DNA from: Nonlabens dokdonensis DSW-6
GTDB taxonomy: Bacteria; Bacteroidota; Bacteroidia; Flavobacteriales; Flavobacteriaceae
Assembly: GCF_000332115.1 (NCBI RefSeq)
Contig: NC_020156.1
Span: forward strand, 930,001-994,000
DNA length: 64,000 bases
Direction: 5' to 3'
Shown: piece after piece, positions 15,768 through 25,055 of the stretch
How positions within the stretch are numbered: position 1 is the first letter of the stretch
Layout of the letters: each line of letters starts with the position of its first letter
The notes under the pieces: generated by a model
What the model was told of the DNA's origin: nothing
The model's database searches: none
Seen by the model: the letters and a program-made list of their open reading frames with translations, nothing else
Made by a program: the position numbers and the translations under genes

Positions 15768-17567
15768 ATGGAATTACCACCTCTTGAGGTACAAATTAAA
15801 ACCTTACCACTATCGCCTGGAGTCTACTTGTATTTTGACAAAAAGGACAGACTTCTCTATGTAGGAAAAGCTAAAAAGCTTAAAAAACGCGTCTCCTCGT
15901 ATTTCAATAAGAATCACGATAGTTACCGTATCAAAACGATGGTAAAAAACATCCATCGTATTGAACATATAGTGGTAGAAACAGAGACTGATGCTTTACT
16001 ACTAGAAAATAGTTTAATAAAAAGTCGCAATCCTCGATATAACATCATGCTACGTGATGACAAAACCTATCCGTGGTTAGTTATTAAAAAAGAACGTTTT
16101 CCTAGAGTGTTTCTCACGCGTAAAATGATTAAAGATGGAAGTGAATACTACGGTCCTTATACTAGTGTAAGAACGGTGCGAACTTTACTTGAACTTGTGA
16201 AAACCTTATATCCTATACGAACTTGTAATTATGACTTACAACAAGACAAGATTAATGAAGGTAAATTCAAATTATGCCTAGAATACCACATAGGAAATTG
16301 TAAAGGACCATGTACAGGTTTACAAAATGAGGTGCAATACAATAGAAGTATCGAGGCCATAAGAGGAATTGTAAAGGGAGACTTTAAAGAGGCTGTTTCT
16401 TATTTTACAGAGTTGATGCAAGAGCATGCGGCAAATATGGAATTTGAAGAAGCACAACTGCTCAAGGAAAAATTAGAAATTCTCACTAGATATCAGGCAA
16501 AATCTACTGTGGTTAATCCTAATATTTCAAATGTTGATGTATTTACTATAGTAAGCGATGAAGCTGCAGGATATGTGAATTACTTGCAAATCAATCATGG
16601 AGCAATCACTCGTTCTCATACCATGGAGCTTAAAAAACAGCTGGATGAGACCGACAAAGAGCTTCTAGAATTAGCCATCATAGAAATAAGAAATAGATTT
16701 GATTCTCAATCTAGAGAAATTTATACTCAATTTGAAGTAGAACTAGGTGAATCCCTTAAAGTTACTATTCCAAAACTAGGCGATAAAAAGCGAGTTGTAG
16801 ACCTGTCAGAACGTAATGCAAAGTTCTTTAGGCAAGAGCAATTTAAAACCATAAAAATCGTTGATCCAGACCGACATACAAATCGTCTTATGGTTCAAAT
16901 GAAAGCAGATTTGAGGCTAGATGAAGAGCCACGTCATATGGAATGTTTTGACAACTCAAATATTCAAGGTACTAATCCTGTTGCTGCCTGTGTGGTATTT
17001 AAAAACGGTAAGCCCAGTAAAAAAGACTATAGAAACTTTAATATTAAAACCGTTGAAGGTCCAGACGACTTTGCCAGTATGGAAGAAGTCGTTTATCGAC
17101 GTTATAGAAGATTACTAGAAGAAGATCAACCACTACCTCAACTTGTTATCGTAGATGGAGGAAAAGGACAGCTTTCTAGCGGTGTGACTGCATTAGAGCG
17201 ATTAGGCTTGCGAGGCAAAGTACCGATTATAGGAATTGCAAAACGTCTGGAAGAGTTGTTTTATCCTAACGATCCTGTACCTTTATATCTAGATAAGAGA
17301 TCAGAAACCTTAAAAGTTATACAGCAAATGCGTAATGAAGCGCACCGCTTCGGTATCACACACCATAGAAATAAAAGAAGTAAACAAGCCATAGAAACAG
17401 AGCTTGACGAGATACCTGGAATAGGAGAAAAAACAGTTGTAGAACTTTTGAAACACTTTAGAAGCGTAAAACGCGTTAAAAATGCAAGCAAAAAAGAATT
17501 AACTGAAATCGTGGGTACTTCAAGAGCTCAAAAAATAATAGACTTTTATATAGATGAGGAAGAGTAA
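15768..17567 (+). CDS. uvrC: UvrABC excinuclease subunit C
   Basis: A 599-residue UvrC with all domains: N-terminal GIY-YIG nuclease (LPLSPGVYLYFDKKDRLLYVGKAKKL), Cys-containing NCKGPCTG linker, UVR motif (FEEAQLLKEKLEIL), central RNase H-like nuclease (MECFDNSNIQGTNPVAACVVF, LVIVDGGKGQL), and C-terminal helix-hairpin-helix (DEIPGIGEKTVVELLKHF). It makes both incisions around UvrB-bound lesions in nucleotide excision repair. I place the start at 15768 (MELPPLEVQIKT): an upstream in-frame ATG at 15732 would lie before the likely promoter element CAACTTTG. The 3' end overlaps the next gene by 14 bp. mfd, the transcription-coupled repair factor, is elsewhere in this window. Confidence 0.96.
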   Translation: MELPPLEVQIKTLPLSPGVYLYFDKKDRLLYVGKAKKLKKRVSSYFNKNHDSYRIKTMVKNIHRIEHIVVETETDALLLENSLIKSRNPRYNIMLRDDKTYPWLVIKKERFPRVFLTRKMIKDGSEYYGPYTSVRTVRTLLELVKTLYPIRTCNYDLQQDKINEGKFKLCLEYHIGNCKGPCTGLQNEVQYNRSIEAIRGIVKGDFKEAVSYFTELMQEHAANMEFEEAQLLKEKLEILTRYQAKSTVVNPNISNVDVFTIVSDEAAGYVNYLQINHGAITRSHTMELKKQLDETDKELLELAIIEIRNRFDSQSREIYTQFEVELGESLKVTIPKLGDKKRVVDLSERNAKFFRQEQFKTIKIVDPDRHTNRLMVQMKADLRLDEEPRHMECFDNSNIQGTNPVAACVVFKNGKPSKKDYRNFNIKTVEGPDDFASMEEVVYRRYRRLLEEDQPLPQLVIVDGGKGQLSSGVTALERLGLRGKVPIIGIAKRLEELFYPNDPVPLYLDKRSETLKVIQQMRNEAHRFGITHHRNKRSKQAIETELDEIPGIGEKTVVELLKHFRSVKRVKNASKKELTEIVGTSRAQKIIDFYIDEEE

Positions 17568-19794
17568 GATCATATTACTTTTTATTGTTCTCGCTCTTGC
17601 GAAAGCGGACTATCTTCTAGCGCAACAGAATGAAACTTCTTCACGACCTAAAATAGGATTAGTGCTATCTGGTGGCGGCGCAAAAGGTCTTGCACACATA
17701 GGCACGTTAAAAATCATTGACTCCTTAGGTATCAAAATAGATTACATTGCTGGAACAAGTATGGGAGCGATAATAGGCTCTTCATATGCGTCTGGTTATA
17801 CCGGCAAACAACTGGACTCAATATTCAAAACTTTGGACTTTGATAAAATCATCTCTGACGATATACCTCGTAGCGCCAAAACTTTCTTTGAACGTAGAAG
17901 CAATGAAAAGTATGCGATCACATTACCTTTCAAAGATTTTCAAGTGCAAATCCCTTCTTCACTAAGCAAGGGACAGAACATTTATGATCTTTTATCTGGA
18001 TTGTTGTATCATGTAAAGGACATCGATGACTTTAGTGAGTTACCTATTCCATTTTTATGTATTGCGACAGATATTACCACGGGAGAAGAGGTTGTTTTAG
18101 ACAGTGGTTATTTACCTAAAGCAGTAAATGCTAGCGGTGCACTACCTTCGCTTTTTGCGCCTGTTGACATCAACGGTAAACTTTTAATTGATGGCGGCGT
18201 TACAGATAATTACCCTATTCAAAAATTAAGAGATCGTGGAATGGACATTATTATAGGAGTAGATGTTCAGGACGATTTAAAATCTCTTGAAGAGCTGGAT
18301 AGCGCACTCGATATCCTTTCTCAAATCAATAATTTCAGGACGATCAATGACATGAAAGAAAAAGCACCTGAAACAGATGTTTATATCATGCCAGATATCT
18401 CGTCGTTCTCTGTGGTGTCCTTTGAAAAAGGGAGAGAAATTATCAAAAAGGGAGAGCTCGCCGCAAGAAGACAAATGGAACAACTGAAGGCTCTCAGTGC
18501 AACAGATTATCAAAAACCTGAGTTGCAAATAAAAGCTCGGGATAGTGTTTATATAAATGATATAAACGTTGATGGCAATAACAATTATACCAGAGCTTAT
18601 ATAGTAGGTAGATTTAAAGTTAAAACACCAGGAAAGATCGCTTATGATGATATTAATATAGCTATTAATAATTTACAAGCCTCAGATAATTTTGCCAAAA
18701 TCAACTATGAAATCATAGGGTCTGGAGAAGATGCCACTTTAAACATTGAAGTTGTAGAAAGCGATGTACGTAACTATCTACGTCTAGGATTGCACTATGA
18801 TGAATTGCTAAGAAGTGCTGCACTAATTAACCTATCTAGAAAAAATGTGCTTTTTAATAGTGATATTATCTCTGCAGACGTTATTGTAGGAGATAACCTC
18901 CGATACAACTTCGACTATTATATCGATAAAGGAAGATACTGGTCCATAGGGATTCATAGTGAGTTTTTAAAATTTCAAAAAGATGTAAAAGCCTCCTTAG
19001 TTCAGGAAATAGGGAACATACCATCTTTAGGAGTAAATAATATCGACTTAGAATATAGGGACTGGACGCAACAATTGTATGTACAAACTAGAATTAACAA
19101 ATCCATTAATTTTATCTCAGGTGCCGAAATTAAAACTCTTGATGTTTTTACAGAAACCTTGACCACTCCAGATCCAGATGATAATGATATAACGGACTTC
19201 TCAAATGGTACTCTAGGTAGTATTTATGGTAAGGTTCTACTTGATTCTTATGATAATGCATTCTTGCCTTCTTCGGGCTGGAGAATAGATGGAGATTTTC
19301 ATCTGTACCTTTTTAATACCGAATTTGGCGAGCGTTTTAATGAATTTTCTATGGCTCAGTTGCAGGTAGGTCGTGCACAGAGTTTTGGTAATTTAACGTT
19401 ACGCGGTAATGCGCACATTGGGATTACCATAGGTGACACAGATAACTCTGCGATGGATTTTTTCTTAGGAGGCTATGGCTCAAGACGCATTAATAATCTC
19501 GTCCCGTTTTTTGGATATGACTTCATAAGTGCTGGTGGAGACACTATAATTAAAGCGTTATTTGAAATCGATTATGAAATTTTTAAAAAAAACCACATCA
19601 TCTTTAGTTCTAATTTTGCAAGTGTAGAAGATAATTTATTTGAAACTAAGGACTGGTTTACAAATGCCCGCTATACAGGTTATGCCATAGGCTATGGAAT
19701 GGAAACTTTTTTAGGACCTATTGAAGTTAAATACACGTTCTCACCACAACAAGATGATGGGCAAGTTTTTGTCAATCTGGGATTCAGGTTCTAA
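17554..19794 (+). CDS. Patatin-like phospholipase with BamA-type outer membrane barrel (PlpD-like)
   Basis: A 746-residue protein: signal peptide (1-23), patatin domain (about 33-235) with oxyanion GGGAKG (40-45), nucleophile motif GTSMG (Ser 69) and catalytic dyad Asp in DGG (213-215), then a POTRA-like domain (about 330-410, SVYINDINVDGNNNYTRAYIVGRF), then a 16-stranded BamA-like barrel ending VFVNLGFRF. This is the layout of type Vd autotransporters: a lipase exposed or released by its own barrel. It overlaps uvrC by 14 bp. Odd: the signal peptide core contains ALAKAD (14-19), encoded by a decayed palindrome copy at 17592-17607, placing Lys and Asp late in the hydrophobic stretch. Confidence 0.9.
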   Translation: MRKSKIILLFIVLALAKADYLLAQQNETSSRPKIGLVLSGGGAKGLAHIGTLKIIDSLGIKIDYIAGTSMGAIIGSSYASGYTGKQLDSIFKTLDFDKIISDDIPRSAKTFFERRSNEKYAITLPFKDFQVQIPSSLSKGQNIYDLLSGLLYHVKDIDDFSELPIPFLCIATDITTGEEVVLDSGYLPKAVNASGALPSLFAPVDINGKLLIDGGVTDNYPIQKLRDRGMDIIIGVDVQDDLKSLEELDSALDILSQINNFRTINDMKEKAPETDVYIMPDISSFSVVSFEKGREIIKKGELAARRQMEQLKALSATDYQKPELQIKARDSVYINDINVDGNNNYTRAYIVGRFKVKTPGKIAYDDINIAINNLQASDNFAKINYEIIGSGEDATLNIEVVESDVRNYLRLGLHYDELLRSAALINLSRKNVLFNSDIISADVIVGDNLRYNFDYYIDKGRYWSIGIHSEFLKFQKDVKASLVQEIGNIPSLGVNNIDLEYRDWTQQLYVQTRINKSINFISGAEIKTLDVFTETLTTPDPDDNDITDFSNGTLGSIYGKVLLDSYDNAFLPSSGWRIDGDFHLYLFNTEFGERFNEFSMAQLQVGRAQSFGNLTLRGNAHIGITIGDTDNSAMDFFLGGYGSRRINNLVPFFGYDFISAGGDTIIKALFEIDYEIFKKNHIIFSSNFASVEDNLFETKDWFTNARYTGYAIGYGMETFLGPIEVKYTFSPQQDDGQVFVNLGFRF
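17592..17607. repeat. Decayed palindrome copy in a signal-peptide coding region
   Basis: CGCTCTTGCGAAAGCG differs from the 16-bp palindrome at two positions (5 and 7), both in the left half. It is read as ALAKA, the shifted form of AFAKA seen in other genes. Confidence 0.7.
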
Positions 19795-19832
19795 TGAGAA
19801 AAGTACTCCTGCAACAACGTTTGTGATGATCT

Positions 19833-19848
19833 CGCTTTCGCGAAAGCG
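19833..19848. repeat. 16-bp palindrome (copy 4, intergenic)
   Basis: Perfect copy 38 bp after the stop of the patatin gene (19794), 120 bp before hmgA. Confidence 0.97.
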
Positions 19849-19968
19849 GAATTAACAACATGCTTCTTCTAATTTTTCGTATTCAACAAGAATAACTTGT
19901 AAATAATTCCTATTCCTCATGGAAGGATCTAAATTATTTACGAAATTTGAGAGATTTAACTTGTTACT

Positions 19969-21123
19969 ATGCCTTTTTACCACAAATTAGGAAAGATACC
20001 TCCTAAAAGACACACACAATTTAGAAAACCAGATGGTTCGTTGTATTCAGAACAACTCTTTGGCACGATAGGATTTGACGGAATGTCAACTAACTCCTAT
20101 CATGTTCACCGACCTACGATGGTAAAGGAAATAAGGAATCAGTATAGTGTAAAACCAGAGATAGCCTTAAAAAATCATATCAAATCTTACAGATTGCGAG
20201 GTTTTCAAATTGCTCCTGAAAAGGATTATATAGAAAGCCGTAAAACTGTCCTAATCAACAGTGATTGCGCCATTATTCTTGCTGCACCACAAGAGTCAAC
20301 TAAAGATTACTTCTATAAAAATAGTGATGCAGACGAGCTTTTATTTATACATAAAGGAACTGGAACATTAAGAACACATCTTGGAAACTTAGAATTTAAA
20401 TATGGTGATTACTTATTAATTCCCAGAGGAGTCATTTATAAAATAGATTTTGATACAGAAGATAATAGAATGTTTATTGTAGAAAGTAGACGACCTATTT
20501 ATACTCCTAAGCGATACAGAAACTGGTTCGGACAGCTGTTAGAGCATTCTCCATTTTGTGAACGTGATTTGCGACGGCCAGAAACACTAGAAACTCACGA
20601 TGAAAAAGGTGAGTTTATAATCAAAATTAAAAAGCAGGACGATATTTTTGAAATGGTGTATGCTTCACATCCATTTGATGTAGTAGGTTATGATGGATAC
20701 AATTTCCCTTATGCTTTTTCTATTCATGATTTTGAACCTATAACAGGACGCATCCATCAACCGCCGCCAGTGCACCAAACATTTGAGACCGATGCCTTTG
20801 TAGTTTGCAGTTTTGTACCTAGGCTGTATGATTACCATCCTGATAGTATCCCAGCACCTTATAATCATAGCAACATTGATAGTGATGAGGTGTTGTACTA
20901 TGTAGATGGAGATTTTATGAGCCGCAATGATATAGATGCAGGACACATAAGCTTACATCCGGCCGGCATACCACATGGACCACATCCTGGAACCGTAGAA
21001 AAAAGTATCGGTAAGGAAAAAACAGAAGAACTAGCTGTTATGGTAGATACTTTTAAACCGCTTATGGTAACTAAAGAAGGATTAGAAATTGCCGATGATA
21101 GTTATCACAAAAGCTGGTTATAA
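19969..21123 (+). CDS. hmgA: Homogentisate 1,2-dioxygenase
   Basis: A 384-residue cupin-fold non-haem iron dioxygenase that opens the ring of homogentisate to maleylacetoacetate in tyrosine breakdown. Visible: MPFYHKLGKIPPKRHTQF at the N-terminus, the ADELLFIHKGTGTLRTHLGNLEFKYGDYLLIPRGVIY cupin strand pair, and the C-terminal HPAGIPHGPHPGTVEKS with the expected iron His residues. The length is about 50 residues shorter than the human enzyme, as in other Bacteroidota. It lies ahead of hpd (two genes on), the enzyme that makes its substrate, with one small gene between. Fumarylacetoacetase and the isomerase are not in this window. Confidence 0.93.
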   Translation: MPFYHKLGKIPPKRHTQFRKPDGSLYSEQLFGTIGFDGMSTNSYHVHRPTMVKEIRNQYSVKPEIALKNHIKSYRLRGFQIAPEKDYIESRKTVLINSDCAIILAAPQESTKDYFYKNSDADELLFIHKGTGTLRTHLGNLEFKYGDYLLIPRGVIYKIDFDTEDNRMFIVESRRPIYTPKRYRNWFGQLLEHSPFCERDLRRPETLETHDEKGEFIIKIKKQDDIFEMVYASHPFDVVGYDGYNFPYAFSIHDFEPITGRIHQPPPVHQTFETDAFVVCSFVPRLYDYHPDSIPAPYNHSNIDSDEVLYYVDGDFMSRNDIDAGHISLHPAGIPHGPHPGTVEKSIGKEKTEELAVMVDTFKPLMVTKEGLEIADDSYHKSWL

Positions 21124-21128
21124 TAAAT

Positions 21129-21136
21129 TATTTTTG
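21129..21136 (+). promoter_or_regulatory. -7 element (TATTTTTG) before 21154 gene
   Basis: TATTTTTG matches TAnnTTTG; the TTG start codon lies about 17 bp downstream. Confidence 0.5.
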
Positions 21137-21153
21137 CGCAAAACATTATAGCA

Positions 21154-21786
21154 TTGGAAAACGACACACCAAATTATTCAAACAAGCCTCCTTACGGGAA
21201 CTCGGGACAGCAACCTTATCAAAACCAAGGACAACAGCGGTCTGGACAGAATCAGTATCAAAATCAGGGGAATTATCAATTTCCCTATCAAGGAGAAAAA
21301 TTACCTGGAGACCCTAGCGCATTGACTTTAGGAATAGTTTCTTTAGTGCTGTTTTTTATGGGGTGTATTTGCTATGGTATTCCATCAATTATTACCTTAA
21401 TACTAGGAATCATAGGACTAGTAATTGCTAATAGAAGTTTAGCTACTTATCAGGAAGACCCATCAAAATATAGTCAAAGTACGGTAAAGAGTGTCAACGC
21501 AGGTAAAGTAATCAATATTATAAGCGTAGCCCTTTCTGGATTGACTTGTCTCATATTTTTAATCATCGCGTTGTTCTTTGGTGGTATTTTCCTTTCTATC
21601 ATGAATGGTGAATTTGAAGGTTTTGAAGACTTTAAAAATCAACAAGAGCAAGAATCAATTTATGAAGACGACAATTCATACTCTGACGATGACTGGCAAT
21701 ACAACGATGATACTGAAGCAGAAAGCATAGAATTAGAAAATGATTCTGTACCTGTTTTTGAAGAGATGGAAGAGGAAGAATTATAA
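21154..21786 (+). CDS. DUF4190/CCC-motif-type membrane protein
   Basis: A 210-residue membrane protein with a TTG start (no in-frame ATG fits; a promoter element precedes it by 17 bp). Residues 1-45 are rich in Gln, Tyr, Asn and Pro (YQNQGQQ repeats), likely disordered. The hydrophobic segments near 60-90 (LGIVSLVLFFMGCICYG, ITLILGIIGLVIA) and 115-150 (VINIISVALSGLTCLIFLIIALFFGG) make three to four membrane spans in the pattern of DUF4190/CCC proteins. The C-terminus is acidic. It sits between hmgA and hpd but has no known part in tyrosine catabolism; the promoter in front suggests separate control. Confidence 0.7.
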   Translation: MENDTPNYSNKPPYGNSGQQPYQNQGQQRSGQNQYQNQGNYQFPYQGEKLPGDPSALTLGIVSLVLFFMGCICYGIPSIITLILGIIGLVIANRSLATYQEDPSKYSQSTVKSVNAGKVINIISVALSGLTCLIFLIIALFFGGIFLSIMNGEFEGFEDFKNQQEQESIYEDDNSYSDDDWQYNDDTEAESIELENDSVPVFEEMEEEEL

Positions 21787-21891
21787 TGGTAGTAAAAAGA
21801 ATAGATTTAACGGCACACGGCAGAGCCATGTGGTAGCTTTAATAAGCTCAAAAAAAATCGTATTATTTAATTACCTATTTAAAAACAAATT

Positions 21892-23055
21892 ATGGCAGCT
21901 GAAATAAAAAACCTCAAAGATTTACAGAACACAGAATATTCACTTAAAAAACTTTTTAAAGAAGCCGAAGACTTTCTTCCTCTTCTTGGAACTGACTATG
22001 TAGAGCTTTACGTAGGTAACGCAAAGCAAAGCGCACATTTCTACAAAACTGCTTTTGGTTTTCAATCAGAAGCCTATGCTGGTTTAGAAACAGGACTTAA
22101 AGACCGAGTTTCATACGTCTTGAAACAAGGCAAAATAAGATTAGTGCTTACCACACCACTTCAAAAAGGTGGCGAACTTAACGAACATATTAATATACAT
22201 GGCGATGGTGTAAAAGTGGTGGCATTATGGGTAGAAGATGCAAGAAAAGCCTTTGAGGAAACAACCAAAAGAGGAGCAAAACCGTATATGGAACCTACCG
22301 TAACATCAGATGAACATGGTGAAGTTGTACAATCTGGTATTTACACCTATGGAGAAACAGTTCACATGTTTGTGGAACGCAAGAATTACGATGGCATCTT
22401 CTTGCCTGGATTTAAAAAATGGGAATCTCATTACAATCCAGAACCTGTTGGACTTAAATTCATAGACCATATGGTAGGTAATGTAGGCTGGGATGAAATG
22501 AATACCTGGTGTAAATTTTATGGCGAGGTCATGGGATTTGCACAAATCATCTCCTTTGCAGATGATGATATTTCCACTGAATACACAGCTCTTATGAGTA
22601 AAGTAATGAGCAATGGAAATGGAAGAGTTAAGTTTCCTATAAATGAACCTGCAGAAGGAAAGAAAAAATCTCAAATCGAAGAGTATTTAGATTTTTACAA
22701 CGGTCCAGGAGTACAACATATAGCAGTTGCCACAGATGATATCGTTGCAACCGTAAGTGCCATGCGAGACCGAGGTGTTGAGTTTCTTTATGTTCCAGAA
22801 GAATACTATGACGACTTACTGGAACGAGTAGGTGAAATAGATGAAGACGTAGAAGTACTTAAGAAACACGGTATTTTAATCGATAGAGATGAAGAAGGTT
22901 ACTTGCTGCAACTGTTTACAAAAACAGTAGTAGATCGACCTACGATGTTTATAGAAGTGATACAACGTAAAGGAGCACAATCCTTTGGAGTTGGTAATTT
23001 TAAAGCTCTATTTGAAGCTATAGAAAGAGAACAAGCCTTAAGAGGTACTTTATAA
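21892..23055 (+). CDS. hpd: 4-hydroxyphenylpyruvate dioxygenase
   Basis: A 387-residue two-domain vicinal-oxygen-chelate enzyme that makes homogentisate from 4-hydroxyphenylpyruvate. The N-terminal domain starts LGTDYVELYVGNAKQSAHFYKTAFGF; the catalytic C-terminal domain has the Fe ligands His193 (FIDHMVGN), His276 (GVQHIAVATDDI) and Glu355 (FIEVIQRKGAQSFG), all present. Product goes to HmgA, encoded just upstream, so the two form the core of tyrosine degradation. There is a spacing of about 105 bp from the preceding gene and no strong terminator, so readthrough from upstream is possible. Confidence 0.95.
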   Translation: MAAEIKNLKDLQNTEYSLKKLFKEAEDFLPLLGTDYVELYVGNAKQSAHFYKTAFGFQSEAYAGLETGLKDRVSYVLKQGKIRLVLTTPLQKGGELNEHINIHGDGVKVVALWVEDARKAFEETTKRGAKPYMEPTVTSDEHGEVVQSGIYTYGETVHMFVERKNYDGIFLPGFKKWESHYNPEPVGLKFIDHMVGNVGWDEMNTWCKFYGEVMGFAQIISFADDDISTEYTALMSKVMSNGNGRVKFPINEPAEGKKKSQIEEYLDFYNGPGVQHIAVATDDIVATVSAMRDRGVEFLYVPEEYYDDLLERVGEIDEDVEVLKKHGILIDRDEEGYLLQLFTKTVVDRPTMFIEVIQRKGAQSFGVGNFKALFEAIEREQALRGTL

Positions 23056-23146
23056 TAAAATGGTAGTGAGTCAGTTATCATTTTGGAATAAACTTTGTAA
23101 AGGTAATGATGAAGGGCATTTTGTCTTTATTCAATTATAATACGAT

Positions 23147-23953
23147 ATGAAAAAGATTATTTTTATAATGATAACTGTATTTACTGTATCAACAGCATTT
23201 ACACCTGTTCAACCACCTGAAGAAACTGTTGAAGACCAACTTGCTTTTAAAAATGGAGAGTGGTTTAAATTCAGGATTCACTACGGTATTTTTAATGCCA
23301 GTTATGCAGAGCTTAAAGTAAACAAGTCCAGACTTAAAGGAAAACCAGTTTATCACATAAAAGGAACTGGAAAATCCACTGGTTTACTCCACCTATTTTT
23401 TAAGGTAGATGACAATTATGAAACTTACATAGACCGTGAAACGGTAAAACCTTACCGCTTTGTTAGAAAAATAGATGAAGGTGGCCACACTAAAGATATT
23501 CAAATAGATTTTGATCACGAATCTGGAACGGCTTTAGTACACGATAAAAAACACAAGACAAAATCTACCGTTAAAATAGCACCATCTACTCAAGATATGA
23601 TGAGTGCCTTCTACCACTTAAGAAATATGGTAGACATCGATAGCCTTCAATTGGGTGATGAGTTTACATTGCCTATGTTTTTTGATAAAGAAAACTTTGA
23701 TTTTAAACTGAAATACCTCGGTGAAGAAGTTGTTAAAACTAAGTTTGGTAACGTGGCTTCTTTAAAATTTAGGCCCTATGTACAGTCAGGACGTGTATTT
23801 GAAGAAGAGGAAAGTCTTACCGTATGGATTTCTAAAGATGAGAACAAGATACCTCTCAAGATTAAGGCAAAGCTAGCTGTAGGATCTCTAACAGCTGATC
23901 TTGATGCTTTTAAAGGACTCAAACATTCCTTCAAAATCATAGCTGATCGATAG
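23147..23953 (+). CDS. DUF3108 periplasmic protein
   Basis: A 268-residue protein with a signal peptide (MKKIIFIMITVFTVSTAFT) and a DUF3108-type beta-rich domain: FKNGEWFKFRIHYGIFNASYAELKVN, KPVYHIKGTGKSTGLLHLFFKVDDNYETYID, then QDMMSAFYHLRNM and LTVWISKDENKIPLKIKAKLAVG. DUF3108 proteins resemble LolA/YceI-like half barrels in the periplasm; function is not established. It sits between hpd and kynA in the same direction, a common flavobacterial neighbourhood by my recollection, but no link to aromatic catabolism is evident. Confidence 0.85.
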   Translation: MKKIIFIMITVFTVSTAFTPVQPPEETVEDQLAFKNGEWFKFRIHYGIFNASYAELKVNKSRLKGKPVYHIKGTGKSTGLLHLFFKVDDNYETYIDRETVKPYRFVRKIDEGGHTKDIQIDFDHESGTALVHDKKHKTKSTVKIAPSTQDMMSAFYHLRNMVDIDSLQLGDEFTLPMFFDKENFDFKLKYLGEEVVKTKFGNVASLKFRPYVQSGRVFEEEESLTVWISKDENKIPLKIKAKLAVGSLTADLDAFKGLKHSFKIIADR

Positions 23954-24056
23954 TTCTAGAATGACTCTTTTCTATTCAAAAAGATAGATCCTTTTTTTAA
24001 AGTTATTTATCGTTAAGACTATGCCCTAAAGAATTGATAAAAACCTTAGGGTTCGT

Positions 24057-24064
24057 TACTTTTG
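24057..24064 (+). promoter_or_regulatory. -7 element (TACTTTTG) of kynA
   Basis: TACTTTTG matches TAnnTTTG, 13 bp before ATG 24078 and 22 bp before ATG 24087, so the kynA leader is very short. Confidence 0.6.
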
Positions 24065-24077
24065 TAGGTCATTTTTA

Positions 24078-25055
24078 ATGAACCAGATGTCAGCAGAAAT
24101 CAGCCCAGAGATTGCAAACCGGATTAAGTTACTTGAAGACAAGTTTAAACATTCTGGACAAGACATGCTTTCTTATCTCGATGGCTTGCTCTACGACACT
24201 TATACCACATACTGGGATTATATAAGACTAGACACTTTACTTAGCCTTCAAGTTCCTTCTACTGAGTTTCCTGATGAGATGATCTTCATAGGTTATCATC
24301 AAATTACGGAATTGTACTTTAAACTCATCATCCATGAGCAAAAGCAAGTTATAGAAAATGAGCACCTCACTGGAGCTTTCTTTCATGAAAAAGCCGTGCG
24401 CATTAACAGGTATTTTCAGGTATTGATTAATTCTTTTGAAGTTATGATCAAAGGAATGGAAAGAGAACAGTTTCTCAAGTTTAGAATGTCTCTTCTGCCT
24501 GCTAGTGGTTTTCAAAGTGCACAATTTAGAATGATTGAATTCTATAGTACTTCGCTTTTGAATTTAGTGCATCCGTCGGTTAGGTCTCGCTTTCGCGAAA
24601 GCGATAATCAAAACAGCAACGAAGATCTTTATGAAAATATCTACTGGAAAAAAGGCGGTATAGATATGTACACTGGAGAAAAGACACTGACACTAAAACA
24701 ATTTGAAAAACGTTATACTCCTAGATTTTTGAGAATCGCAAAAGAAGTAGAGAATACTAATTTGAATCAGCGTTTTATCGCCTTACCAGAAGAAGAAAAA
24801 ACTCCAGAACTAATAGATGCACTACGTTCTCTTGATCAAAATTTAAATATCAACTGGAAATTAATGCACACAGGCGCTGCTCATCGCTATTTGCGTAAAG
24901 AAGGACAAGCCGTTCAAGCCACAGGAGGAACTAACTGGAAAGAGTTTTTACCACCTAGCTTTCAAAAAATATCATTTTTCCCATCACTTTGGAGCGATCA
25001 AGAACATGGAGATTGGGGAAAAGAATGGGTTAATCATGTATTAAATACAAAATAA
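24078..25055 (+). CDS. kynA: Tryptophan 2,3-dioxygenase
   Basis: A 325-residue all-helical haem dioxygenase that opens the indole ring of tryptophan to N-formylkynurenine. The distal-pocket motif GYHQITELYFKLIIHE (His 74) and the proximal haem ligand region WKLMHTGAAHRYL (His 264) with downstream ATGGTNW are present. The start may be ATG 24087 (MSAEISPE) rather than 24078. A perfect palindrome copy (24588-24603) encodes RFRES near residues 171-175 in a loop of lower conservation. It is followed with no gap by an M23 peptidase gene (stop TAA directly joined to ATG). Confidence 0.93.
   Translation: MNQMSAEISPEIANRIKLLEDKFKHSGQDMLSYLDGLLYDTYTTYWDYIRLDTLLSLQVPSTEFPDEMIFIGYHQITELYFKLIIHEQKQVIENEHLTGAFFHEKAVRINRYFQVLINSFEVMIKGMEREQFLKFRMSLLPASGFQSAQFRMIEFYSTSLLNLVHPSVRSRFRESDNQNSNEDLYENIYWKKGGIDMYTGEKTLTLKQFEKRYTPRFLRIAKEVENTNLNQRFIALPEEEKTPELIDALRSLDQNLNINWKLMHTGAAHRYLRKEGQAVQATGGTNWKEFLPPSFQKISFFPSLWSDQEHGDWGKEWVNHVLNTK
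24588..24603. repeat. 16-bp palindrome (copy 5, in kynA)
   Basis: Perfect copy read as RFRES inside tryptophan dioxygenase, in the loop after VHPSVRS. Confidence 0.97.
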
